From: Myoxocephalus aenaeus
Lineage: Eukaryota; Chordata; Actinopteri; Perciformes; Cottidae
DNA: 64,000 bases
Direction of reading: 5' to 3'
NCBI GenBank assembly: GCA_038501785.1
Contig: JBAMJR010000097.1
Coordinates: 8,606,837 to 8,670,836, forward strand
Part shown: piece after piece, positions 37,901 to 50,791 of the stretch
How positions within the stretch are numbered: the first letter of the stretch is position 1
How the letters are laid out: each line of letters begins with the position of its first letter
Program-made: the position numbers and the translations under genes
The notes under the pieces: model-generated
Databases searched by the model: none
Seen by the model: the letters and a program-made list of their open reading frames with translations, nothing else
What the model was told of the DNA's origin: nothing

Positions 37901-39658
37901 TATTTCAAAATTCCTGGGTAATGTGGTCGATGACCTGACAGCAGAAAGGTGCCGCGCTGCACACAAGCTCAGAGATATTTACAGCTAATATCGTAGTGAC
38001 AGCGTTAAAGATGCAGTCGGTGATTCTAATATGATTTCAATACACTTTTGTCAAATTCAGCAAATATCTCATCACGGTCTGCGAGCTGTCCGTTCGATGT
38101 GTGTGCTGATGAAAACTCTGGTGTTCATTAGGGGTGACCCTGAATAATAGAACTATTCGATGATTCCATTTAAGGAGTCTGATTTCACAGGCGAATCTTT
38201 GAGGATATGTGGTAATGAAACAAAGGATCATGGGGATGTTGAATGTCTGTTTTACATATAATTGCTTGGCTTCTCCAAATAAATCATGAGATATATTTTA
38301 GTGTACATATCAGTCTATTAATAACACTGTTAATACAAAGTTGTGCTTACAATCCTTCTCCTTTGTGTGTGTGTGTAAAAAAAAATTCCATGCAATATCC
38401 AAATTTGCGGAAGCATTAAAGCAGCATCTTGTCTATATTTTATCCGTCGACGATAGGCAAGATTTGCCCTCTAAGGAGTGACTATGCAAATTCTTTGTCG
38501 GGGACACCTCAAGTGTTAATACACTGCCCTGCCTCTGTAACTGGGAAACAAACAAAGCAAAACAAACACACATTATTCCAGCCAATAAGTACAGGGGAAA
38601 GGCCATGGATGTATAAAGAGAAAGGCCATGGAGTGAGAGGGACAGTAAATCTGAAGGGGAGTATTTGTTTGAGTGTTGAGTTCAAATATTAACAACCTAT
38701 TCGCAGACTTCACCTTCAAAGGTCCCACATTGTAAAAAGTGAGATTGTCATGTCTTTGCTATTAAAGCAGGTCTAATTGTTGGTTAAACTGTGCCTTCAA
38801 ACGAGCTGTCAGGATTTCAGTACTGCTGTGGCATCACAACTATACAATAAAGAGAACATTTTCCAATTTTAAATGTGTCCCAGTTTATTTAAGCCTGCCG
38901 TGTATGTGAGTGAAATCAGCTGACAGGAAGTAAACCTGGACCCACAATGTTGTCTTAAGCAAAGCAATTTTGTTATAACTCTCTAAAATGGAGCATTTCA
39001 GAGGCTATATTCAGAGGTATATTCAGAAGTATGAGAAAAATAAAGACCTGTTAAACATTGAAGCATGTGTACATCTTCTTGTAAAAACTCCAAATAGAAG
39101 TATGAACCTGGAAATAAGCATGAGAAGCAACTCAGACTCACACTGTTATCTCAGGATAATCAAGAAAACTGTCGCTGATAGTGCCCAAGCACATGAGAAA
39201 TCATGAATAGAAATTAAGTTATTGTTAGGTTATTCTGTGCGATGTAGACAATGGGAACTAATATTTATATTCCAACTACATTTGACAAAATTGATTAAAA
39301 TCAAGAGTTCCTGTTAGTATACTGAGTCGGCAAAATCCGCCTTTTAATTGTCTTCTTTAAAGGTCGTGAGGCAAGTTCTACCATAGCCCTTTTAATTATC
39401 TCTCTGTATGTATGGAGCAGTTTGAGTGTTACGTGTTTCACACGAGAGTCCGCCAGAGGCCAATCCCCTATGACCCTGACCTTTTGAGGAACTAATAGAA
39501 TTACGGCACACTGAATGCCAATTAAATAAACACATAAATGGGAAACAAAACAGGCAGAGAGAGCACAGGAGTGTAATTGCCATAAAACCCCTTAAGGTAA
39601 ACACATGTTCCCGCAGTAGGCAGCCTCAGTGAGATATATGGTGATGAGGAAAGGGAGG

Positions 39659-39659
<1 letters not shown>

Positions 39660-39745
<86 letters not shown>
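39660..39745. repeat. (GT)43 microsatellite
   Basis: This is a perfect 86-bp dinucleotide repeat, one of the longest in the window. Confidence 0.98.
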
Positions 39746-39746
<1 letters not shown>

Positions 39747-42033
39747 ATTGTGGTACAGAGAAGAAAAGCTGGGGAGGAGGGAGACAAATAAAATAGGCGA
39801 GGCAGGCTAGCTTGTGTATGTGTTGTTAATTTAGCTCTGTTTTTAATTAGCTCCTCTGCCAGAGCACAGCAAAGCAGAGGGGGCTCGCGGGGAGCCCTGC
39901 AGATCTGGGCAGACTGGCAGGCTGAAAGAGGCCACCAGATTGGCATGCCTAACAACTGCCTGTCTAAGACCAGCAGCTGGGTACACACAACCCCCATCGC
40001 TGTTCTAATCGCCCAAAGGTAAAAGACTGGCCCGACAATAACAGCACACACTCATGCCACTTAATCAACTTCCATTCTTTTTTTTAGTTTTAGTTTTTTT
40101 ATTCCTCCTGTGCCCTCAGTCGAGCTTTAATTAAATTATGTTTTTTTCTTTCTCTCTACTTAACAATGCAAAGACAAGATTTGACAGTTGCTTATGATAA
40201 TGCTCCCGACTCTTAATTCTCTATGGGACGATCTCTGTGTACAGTTCACACTTGAGCTACGTCAAAAGCTGGGTGGGTGTCTGCTCTGTGTCTATGCGGC
40301 CACTTGATATTTAAAGAGTTTGACTATTCTATGAGTTTTAGTCTTTGAACAAAATAAGGAGCAAATATGAGCCTAACTGCTTGAGTTTTCTGAGAGGCTT
40401 TATGGACATGGCGTCTTATTATCTGCAGGTCGGATTACTGCCACACGCTTTCTTCCCAAATAAAGAGGTTCCACGCCACATAAAGCCCAAAGTGTTTCCA
40501 TAACTGTGCAACACTCCCTTTGTGCCTTCAGGACCGACTTTGAGGATGGCTCCACTGTTCTTCTTTGGTTGATAATAACCAGTTAGTCACTCAACGCTTC
40601 TTTTGTTTGCATTAGCACTTAATGGATCAGGACAATCAAAAGGTCAAGAGGACGCAGCCATTTCTTACTTTGTGACGCCAACCTGATGAGCCCTCCACTT
40701 GAAATGGATAGTAATTGGTTGGTGAGTACCCTAGTAATGTGGCAGAACTCTCTCTCCAGAGAAGAGAGATTAAGCTACCTGCAGATAGAGATAGGGCAGG
40801 GCCCGGGGACAGGAGGAAAGAGGGTCTCCTACTTGACTTTGAAGACAGAGAAAGGAGATGGAGAACTTGAGATGAAGGAGGCTGATTAACATATTGTGCC
40901 CCTATCTCCCAGTAAGACGCTGTCTGGGGAAATATGCGGCGGCCGCCACAGTTAATGGGAGCCAGCATATTTATTGTCCTGTTAATTAGCAGGGATGTGG
41001 TTAGGGCTGTAAAGATACGCAGTCTGTGAATTCAGGGAGGATGCAGGAACAAGTCAACAAAGAGCTGCAACAGCACACAAGCTTCTCTACTCAAACAATG
41101 ACGACAAATAGTGTTGGCCAACCCCCTCGAACAACTCTCCAGTGAGCGGTCAGAAGTTTTCCCTGCATTGCGGTTGAGTAATTGCAAGGTTTGAGTCGCA
41201 TTTCCCGAAGCCTCCGGATAGGTAACTCACTTGTCTGCCAGTTGAGTTGTTTGATCTGCTGACTTTGATCATACAGAATGGAGAGCGGGGCAGTCCGATT
41301 TGAGTGCATACCACAGTGTGAAAAAAAGGCCCACAGCGTGATATTCTTTGTGTTTTTTTTTCTTCTTCTTCTCCTTTGCAATTTTTAGGGCGGTGACTCC
41401 ATCGAAGACATGAACCAGCACACGTTTGGCAGAATTATATACTGCATATAAAACACAGACCTAAAAAATAGCTTACTACTGCGCTTATATTTTAAGTTCC
41501 CTCTTTTGACAAGAAGACATGGAGACAAACATCCAGCCCCTGGAACCCAGCTCTTGGTATTTCATCTGATCACTAGAGGACTGGAGAGTTATGAAGTGAA
41601 GCCTTTGGGATAGAAAACCCTCACAGCCATTTCCATAATTCATATTTCAGCCAGCTTCCAGTAATTTTGGACACCAAAATAGAAATAATGGATTTCCTGG
41701 TCTTTCTTTTTCACTCGTCACCTCACAGAACCTGCAGACAATCCACCTCCACACACACCGACAAACACACGCAAACACATATAGTGCTCTAGCCCAGACC
41801 AGCACTATCAGAAGACCAGCTAGCTCCAGGCCTCTAATTGGCCCCATTTCTCCTCCTCTTGTCTCTCTCTTTGTGCTCATGAAAGCAACGGCTATTCTCA
41901 TACATATTTCTGAAAAGGGTGGACACACTGTAGCCTGCACTTATCCAAACACAATAACACTCACCAAATGAAACCAAAGACAAATGACAAATGACAAGGC
42001 CAGATTCTTGAAAACTGTCTGTGTGTGTGTGCA

Positions 42034-42038
<5 letters not shown>

Positions 42039-42089
<51 letters not shown>
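42039..42089. repeat. (GA)25 microsatellite
   Basis: This is a perfect 51-bp purine tract directly following a short GT run (42021-42038). Confidence 0.97.
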
Positions 42090-42092
<3 letters not shown>

Positions 42093-45000
42093 CAGAATGG
42101 GGATGAGACGGAGAGCAGAGGCAGACAGCAAGTGTGTGCTGGCTGCAAACTGTGAGGCATGAAGGACGCTCATTGAAAGATCCGTCGCTGGCGTTTCACG
42201 GACACAGAGAGGCCTATGAGTGTGACAGGGCCACAGAGCGCAGAGAGTCTTCAAAGTTGATAGTGGCATACATCACTTAGAGCCAGTGCCTCCCACCCAC
42301 TGCCCTAGCTAGCCAATCAATGGGCCTATTGTTGTGATGTATGTGACCAGAGGTTTATGGCCGTCCATGTGCTGCAGTGTCTGGCTACTACAGCTCTGAA
42401 ACTGTTACCGTTGATTATAAAAGAGCGCTGCCGCACGCTCTCGCTCTGCCGCCCTCTCTCTTTATTCTTCCATCTACTGCAGAGCCAATTTGCTAATGGA
42501 TGCAGCAACCTTGTGATTTATTGTTGTCAAAGATACGCTTCAAGTAAAATGCACTAAATGATTTAAGTTTGCAGGCAGAATTTACATTTGAAAGCCGGCC
42601 CACTCTAGAGAGCAACTCACATCAAATATGCAAAGTTGATTATGTGGAGCATCTATTTAGTGGTTCTAAATCATTGTTCTAGCCCTCTCAGTGATATTAA
42701 AGTCTGTATGGATTGTCTGTGGTTTGCGTCTGTTCTTGGATTTAGTTGCTGTGATGGAAATTAAAAGAGCTACAAGGAAGACAGCACTGCAACAAAAGCC
42801 AAAGTCTCCACAGTCTGGCGACTTCTGTACATCTGCTGAAAGGTTACGGTAGTTTCACTGAATAGTACTGGAAATTTCCTCTTGAGGTAAAATACTGTGG
42901 TTCTCAATCGTCAGTGTACACACCAGACAGACGGCCCTCTCCAAAAAGCAAAGGACTGTCCATGGCTACAGATGCAGAACATTTCTCTCACTATCTGTCA
43001 ACTGTTTCACAAATTCCACCAGTCTGTCTCGTTCTGTCTCTCCTCTTATTGCCCTGTCCCTTCACACACACACAGTACCAACAAGGCATGTCTCTCAGGA
43101 GGAGCGGACCATAGGAAAGAGATTATTTTACATACACTAGGTGTATCTTACAAACTAATGGGCCAGTTTAAAACATGAGGCCTGCTCCACAAACAAGGCT
43201 GTTCAGGGAATACTACAAGAAAAAACACAAAGAAAGTAGGACAGATTAAATTCCCTCATTTTTTATTTTAATGAAGTTTAATTACTAAATTACACAAACA
43301 TGCCAAGAACACTAAAATCCAGACCTTGCTCAAAAAACCTTGCTCAAAAAACTTCAAGTTAAATGGTTGTGGAGGCTCTAATCCCCATGCACCCCCACGA
43401 AGACTTCGTCCTAACTCTGCGCCCCCCTCCCCCCAGCCATGAGTTACACAAGTATGCGTGTGAGTGCTTAATAAATACATGTGTTTGGGTCTGTGTATGC
43501 ATTAGTGTGTAAGTTAGCCTGGGTCAGGACTGAGAGACCATTGAGGACATTACAACACAAGCAACCGATAAGCCCTGAGGCACTGCCTCGGGGTCTTGCT
43601 CAGCGACACAAATGGACACACGCATACCCGATACATGATTCCATAACTGACTTAGGCCTGCTGCTATCACCACAGGGGGAACTCAGCACTGTACTGGGGA
43701 CAGGAAATGTACCCTCTATACCTCAGCACAGACCAAGCACTTTTCAAATGTCATTAGTCATTAAAAACGATCTAATAGTGATCATATCAGCACTGGCGGA
43801 TAAATCCTAGCACATTTGACACTAAAAGCCCATTTCTATTCTGCACTGATGGATGTCAAGGATGCCATGCAGGGAACCTGAGGTGGCGCTTCACACTTGA
43901 TTGAATCCGCTTATCTGCTAACATGCACTTCACTGCCGCGTCAAAACCAAATATTGCGTAGAAACAAATGCAACATGCAGTGAAGAATACGGGGAGGACA
44001 CGAGTCCCTTAAACAAATGTGTTTCAGGGTCTCAAGTCCAGGCTCAGTTTTTACATATTTGTGAAAAAGTTGAAGCATAGAGGCAAAGCATGGGTCAGTC
44101 GGTTCAGAGTTGAATGCAGAACAGCAGTCGTTTCAAACTTGTCGGTTTAGGGCGAAGGGAGCAAAGACTGACCTTTTCAGTTAACGTAATGTGACGTAAT
44201 GTAGCTGCATGGTTCAGTCCCCTCTTTTACAGCGGAGGCTTTCAGTATTAAATGATTTATGAGTAGATAACATTCATTTACATGAAGTCACTCATTTGGG
44301 GGGCGGGAGCCCAAGCAAAAGAAATACATTACATATCTGATACAGATTTGGCATTTAAATCCCTCCTTGCTCTGCTCTGCTGTACTTTACTGAGGCTGGG
44401 CCGGCATTTGTGATCAAACAGAGATTGGACAACTGCTTTTCTTCCTTGCCCTTCACATCGCACCATGTTGAAAGGCTTCATTAAAAGCTCAGGGCTGGAG
44501 ATACAGTATCAGAGGTAATTTTCCATGCCATGAAAAAATGGGATCCCATTGTTAGAAACAGAGGGAGAAAAGTCTGTCAGGGCCTTTAGATGAGATATAA
44601 GACAGTGCTCTACCGCCTCTGTGCTATAATCTATGGTGATGGTTTTGGGCTAATGGGAGTCTGACCTGCAATGGAGCTCATTGCGAGCCATGCAAAGAGG
44701 CAGAAAAAGGAGGGGAAGGCAGGAGGGCAAGAAAGGAAGACAGAGGGAGAGGACGGGAGGATAAAGATGAAGAGAGAAAGATGGGGGAAGAATTGGCTTG
44801 AAATTTTCTGACAATGAAATGTCTCCAGTAATTGTTCCTGCGGTGATAAATGGTGTCCCATTGTACGGTGGGTCTTCTTGTCCTTGGGAGTCAAAGAGAT
44901 GAGCGGAGCAGAGGAGGGAGGGGGCGCAGACATGGACGGGCAAAGCAGCCTTTAACTTGGCTGCAAGCCGTCAACTTTCTGAAGGTGATGGGGTGTGTAC

Positions 45001-46692
45001 GTGTGTGTGTGTACACACAGATGTACGTTGGCGTCTGTGTGTATCTGCATGTCAGTGTCTCTGCTTGTTTGTGTCTGCGTTTCGATGCTGTATGTGTCGA
45101 AGCGTTTCTGCTGAAGTGAACCAGCAGGCAGCACAGTTGTGAGCGGGGCTCCTGCCCTTGGGGATGAGGCTGACAGAATAAAAACACATCATAACACTGC
45201 AGTAATATCCCCTTGACAACACGCTCGGAGCACTTTGTGCCCTGAGACATGTACCATGCTGTGACTTCTTCAGCAGGCAGCGTTATCAACTTCCGGTTTC
45301 CCATATTTTTTAGAGTTTACTCGCTTTTTATGATGGTTTTGTTAATAAATAAATGCAATCTATGTGAGTGGTTCAAGATAAAAAAGATATTCAATCATGT
45401 CAGGCTTTTTCACTCCCATTCAATTCCAAACACCATGCAAATAAACTCTAAGTGTCACTGTAGACACGGGTTTATTCATTTTTTTAATATCTTACATTCT
45501 TTGCATTGTATTATTTCACACTTTTTTGAGCTAAGACAAGACAAGAGGGGAGTGTGTCCATGCCCTGGTCCTTACTTGGGGTATTATTGTTATTATTATT
45601 CACTTTCGAAACAAGTGGACTATAGTTATATATGTATATTTAATATGTAATATGTGATAATAATGTGATAATCAATTGAGCAAATACCTAATTCATGCTG
45701 GAACCACCCTGAGAGGATAATGTATTATTATGGTATACATGGAAAGATGTCAAGCCAGGAAAAATAATGTAGATGAAATAAGTAAAAAGTAAAATATTCA
45801 CACCACTGATAAAGTAAAGCCCAAACAGTGAGAAAAGCCAATGAAAGCCTGCTTGATAATAATCTTGCTCTGATTTATTTAATTTAGCTGACAAAAATAT
45901 CAATGGTCAAATTTGAAATCTATGGCAGAATAAACCCACGAGTTAATTGATACAAGATGCACCTGCAGATTCTGCTCCCACACTGTAACGATGACCAGAC
46001 AGGTGTTGAGCACTTGTGGAGATCGAGTCAGCTTAATGCGGATACATTCCACAAGTGAACACGCTGCTTTGGAAAAGTGCATTCAGCCACACAAAGCTCT
46101 CACCAAGTCTGTGTTTCACTGATAAGCATGAAGGTTAATTAGAACCTATGTGATTTATGTTAATTATGTCATTTGTGTCATATTGCAAAAGAGGGAGAAA
46201 AGCCACACGCAAGATGTAACATGGATAAGTCAGTCGGCAAGTAAGTGAGAAATAACTCGGAGGAGAGTTTTCAGCGACTGCATGGGAAGAAGAAACTACT
46301 TAATATGAATAACATCTATCATTGTGAGCCCAAATAGGAAACATGAGAAGAACGTCAGAGAGAGGAAGCTGTTTCTCGTACAACAGGACATAAGGAAAGA
46401 GCAGAAGAAGCTGTTCAGGCTCGGGAAGGATTGTGAAGGCGAGAGGAGGAGGACACACCGTAAATGCTAAAGAGACTGCAGAGCCTCGAGTTACCCATGA
46501 CACACATTAATCACTGGTGGCCTCTCTTCACTGCAAACGAATGCATGGCGATGATGATCCTCCCCTGCACCACTATCTTACCTACAGCTGAGACACAAAC
46601 ACAGGCCCAGGTGTCACATAAACTGCTCTCTTCTCTCCACTTCCTGTCTTTTCTCTTTTCCCTTCCCTATTTTTTCGACATCATCATTTCTG

Positions 46693-46693
<1 letters not shown>

Positions 46694-46769
<76 letters not shown>
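46694..46769. repeat. (CA)38 microsatellite
   Basis: This is a perfect 76-bp dinucleotide repeat. Confidence 0.98.
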
Positions 46770-46774
<5 letters not shown>

Positions 46775-49700
46775 CACATACATGCACACAGACATTCATC
46801 TTATCTTGTTCCCACCCCTTCTCTAGTCCCCGCTGGCCTTGGACAGGTTGGTGCCAGGCAGAAAGCAGGTGGCTGAAAGAAAAAGGTTACACTCATTATA
46901 CAGATTAAACCTGTAAATGCCCTGTCATTGGTGTAATCGATGTGCCACTTCATTGCAGTGACTTATTGATCAATCTCGTCTGGGGGTCGTACACAGTGCA
47001 TCGTTATAGCTTCGGTAGTTGCAGGGACTGCCTTTCCTTTCAGACCCTGGCCCTTCCACAGATGCACTCTCTAACAGTCCCTCACCCTTACTGGCAGTGT
47101 GCTCTAATATGAGGTTCACCTCCGGCTGTTCAGTTACTTGGTCTGATAGCAACAGGACTTCCATACTATGCAGCAGCAATACTAATGTATCCCCGCAAAC
47201 ACAAATGTAGCAGCGACTTGTTAACATATGAATCTTTAATGCACATGAGGATCCATTGAAATCAAAGTCGACTGAATGGCGCCCAGTACAAATCACACCT
47301 CCATAGGTGCAATCACGTTCTAACCAAGATGTCATTAATAGCTGTCCATTAACCTAGCACACACTTTTTTACTTTTTACACATTTTTAATGACTGTACCT
47401 GAATTATGAGGTCAGTTCCTCGACACTTTTGCATTTATAGCCAAGTACAGTGACACCATAAAGCCACTAAAGCACTATCCTTGTTCAGTGGTCATTCAGT
47501 AGGCAGCAGCTTTCTACCTTTGTAGCACATTTCTGGAAAAAAGACTTTGTTGATAGGTTGAATAAGTATGAAAAGATGAACAGTTCTCCCTTTCCCACAA
47601 TTAGGCTATTTATTAGACCAAATACTACATTCAAACATGCATAATCTATAATGCATAAAGCAGCACGATCTCGTGCAGCACGATTGTCAGGACAGAAACA
47701 CTGAACGCTCCTCGGTGCTCTATGCTGGATCGGCCCAGAGCGCTCTCTTTCTTCACAGTAGAGGAAAATCTAGCCTCAATAATTGTTAACATAACTTTGT
47801 GCTTTATTGTTGAAATAGCAAAACAAGCTGCTTCATTAAAGACATGAGCATTGTCTCTCTCTCTCTTTCGTTCTCTCTGTCTCAATTTCTATAGCTATTC
47901 TTAATGCCTCTCATTAAAATGTATTAATTCATACGGTTGCTTAAACCAGACAATTGAAGAACAAAAGATATTTGTGTGAAAAATCAACTGATGTCCTAAC
48001 ACCTGTCCAATCTTATCTGTGGGCTCAACTACAGTGACTCAATTCTCTCTCGCTCAAAGGAGATACATTTGGCGTCTTTGAAAGGAAAGCCGTTACTGCA
48101 GGGAGGGAAGACAGGCAGAGCAGCTGCCTCGCCTCGCAGGATGCCTGCCTCTCCGAGCCCACAGATCACACCAGCCTATGGCTACAAAGAACATCAATTT
48201 GTGATTACAAATAACACAGCTAGTCTTTCCCCACATTCAGAGGAGCACTGCCCAAACCACCCATTGCTCTTCTTTAGAACTCCTCCGTCCCTGCTGCATC
48301 AGTCTGATTGGGGAGGTATCAGGTGCACCTTTGAATTGAAAAAATAATTAGTTTTGGTAAATGGATAGATGGAAGCGTGTGATCGGCCAAGTTTGGGAAG
48401 CAGAGTTTGCATGCTTATCGTGCTGCACAGCTGCACACTGCGGGGGTTTCTTTGTTTTACGGCGGCTCGCTAAGAAGAGTCTTGATTGCTAGTGAGGCAG
48501 ATTACTTTATTTCAAACCGCTGTTGAATACAGTCCTGAATACATATAGCATTGATGTACACAACACCAAAGCAGGCCTGTTTCAAAGTTAATTATTTTAC
48601 CTCACCCTTGGACGGCACCTTTCTGTGTCCCATTTTTCAGGTCGATCACAGGAAGATGTGGAAGCTTAAGCATACATGTTGCCTCGGGGATCTATAGCAA
48701 CGAGAGTTTAAGGCATATGGGAAAAATCACTGGAATTTCTACGCCTGTTGCTAAGGCACATATCTTTTGTGTCAACCAGCTTCCACTTTAGCACGACACG
48801 CCCTTCTAGACGAGGTATCCCCCATCCGTCTGTACACCACTAGTCTGCAAACAAAAAATCAAGAGGGCCTCACATTACTGAGAAATGCGTCACTTGTAAA
48901 TAGTCAGCATTTGAAGACGAAGAGCACTCTGCTGTGGTATTTGCCACAAGGGTGAGTGTGTATGAGTCTGGCTTGTGGCTACTAGCACTGTAATCTCCTA
49001 CAGTGTGAGGAGCCATATTAAAGTCTCCATCAGTCACCATTTTTTCCCCTACCCTCAGTTGTGGATGGAAACAGATGAACGGGAAATTGCACCCTGTCTG
49101 ACAAATGGCAGGATGGCATGGCTGTATGGGCTGCCCACCGGCAAACTGCTGCTACTGAGGGAAAGGATGGGAACAAATCGCCTCCTGCTGCTCCAATTAC
49201 CAAACACGCTCATCCCACTGAGGGACTGCAGTCAACTCCATGGGAGGGGGATGGAAAAACACCAGCTTGAGTGAGGGCACACGATGACGGGGTCAAGGGT
49301 AAGATGGCATCTCATTCCAATTCAGCTATCAACCTTAATTTGTTATTTCACTAAACTGGGAGTCCAGCAATCGGGTAAGAAATGCAGTTAGGACATTGCT
49401 GTATAATTCAAACTGTTAACTGGTAATACTGTGTGAGCGTCTTTGCATAAAAAAAATATATGGAAGTGCTAAATATTCAATGTTGTTATAGAAGAGAGCT
49501 AACGGTTTTCTGTCCAGTTAGAACGTGATATACTTGAGCTATACATTATTAGCTTGAAGTGCTCCTTAAGGGAATGAGGGAGTTACTAAGTTTAAAAATA
49601 AATAATAATGATAAAGCAGGGAGGGGGGAGGGGGTGCTCTTTGTTAGATTTAAATGCTGCACTATGTTCTCTGTGACAGGTTGGTGATAATTTATTGCCA

Positions 49701-50740
49701 CAGCTATTACGGTTATTAGAAAACTCACTCAGGAAGACAAATGGCAGCCTGGCTGGTCGTTGGTCTTCCGTCAGGGCTGACAAGGGCGACGCAGCACTCT
49801 TGGCTATTGACATTTTCACACCTAAAGCCAAGCTCTGCCAGCTGTATTGCAATTCAAACCCCAACTTAATGGCAATGAGCTAAATCATCCCTGTCTTTGG
49901 TGTACAACTTTTCTTTCCTTGAGAAGAGGAGGAGCATTCCGCTAGTCAGTAACAAGATACAGCCTTTTGAAATGGACATTTCATGGGCAGATTTCTTTTC
50001 CCCCAGACTGACAGATTAAAAATATTCCTGCCATAAATAACTTCTATCACATAGAGCCATTATGAGAGACCGTTAGGAGTATCTAAATGGAAGCCATTTC
50101 TTCTGTATGACTGAGAGTGTAGAGGGAAGGAGGAGAGGGTGGAAATTTGAGACAAAGGCCCTGTGTGACAATGTGCTTTTTCAATTTCAACATTTCTGAG
50201 GCCTATGAGTCATATTTCACTCAGTGGCCCAGAAAGAATGACAAATGATTTCAGTTGTTTTGCAGCAATTGAAAGTGAAAGGTGACATGGCTATCAGTGA
50301 GGGCTTCGGCCCCACAATAACAACACCCTTTTCACAAAATAAGGGGATATAAACAAAGGCTGAGCTGTCAAGTTTAAAGTTGGGAAGATTGAACAGTTTA
50401 CTGAACTAATCTCCGAGAGCCTAGATGAGTTTAAAAGGTTTAACCTGAAGGCATTACAAAACAATTACATTATAAAAAATGTAAATGGTATGATCTTGTA
50501 TAATGTATAAGGATAGTGTAAATGACTTGTCAGACTATCACATGAATGGGCTTTGTGTCGAGGGAAGATTTGACAACAGTTGCACAAAAAGAACAGTACA
50601 AATGAATAGCAACAACCAGATTCCTCCTCTAGGGCCCATGCATATCCACAGAACATTTCATGGAAATAACATTAAATATACTGTATTGTGCATGTTTTAT
50701 ATTGTATTGCTTACCTGTATGTATAAATGCTGCTGTAGCG

Positions 50741-50791
50741 AAATAAATGTCCCCTTGCGGGATTAATAAAGTATCTATCTATCTATCTATC
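50741..50791 (+). mobile_element. LINE 3' end with (TATC)5 tail
   Basis: The sequence AAATAAATGTCCCCTTGCGG, GATTAATAAAG, followed by five TATC units, is the 3' terminus of a Rex1/CR1-like fish LINE. The same GGGATTAATAAAGTAT core ends the inverted LINE at 61797. AT-rich sequence just upstream (about 50560-50740) may also belong to it, but coding homology is gone. Confidence 0.65.

Larger units (their letters stand above)
34938..50740. other. Long intronic stretch with microsatellites, no gene recognised
   Basis: It holds GT at 39660-39745, GA at 42039-42089, AC at 46694-46769, a CACACA-rich strip near 43066-43076, a 16-bp tandem duplication (ACCTTGCTCAAAAA type) at 43323-43352, and purine-rich sequence at 44690-44790. 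Non-repetitive blocks such as 36230-36480 and 39830-39970 look more constrained than average by eye only. No exon or intact transposon was recognised. Confidence 0.4.
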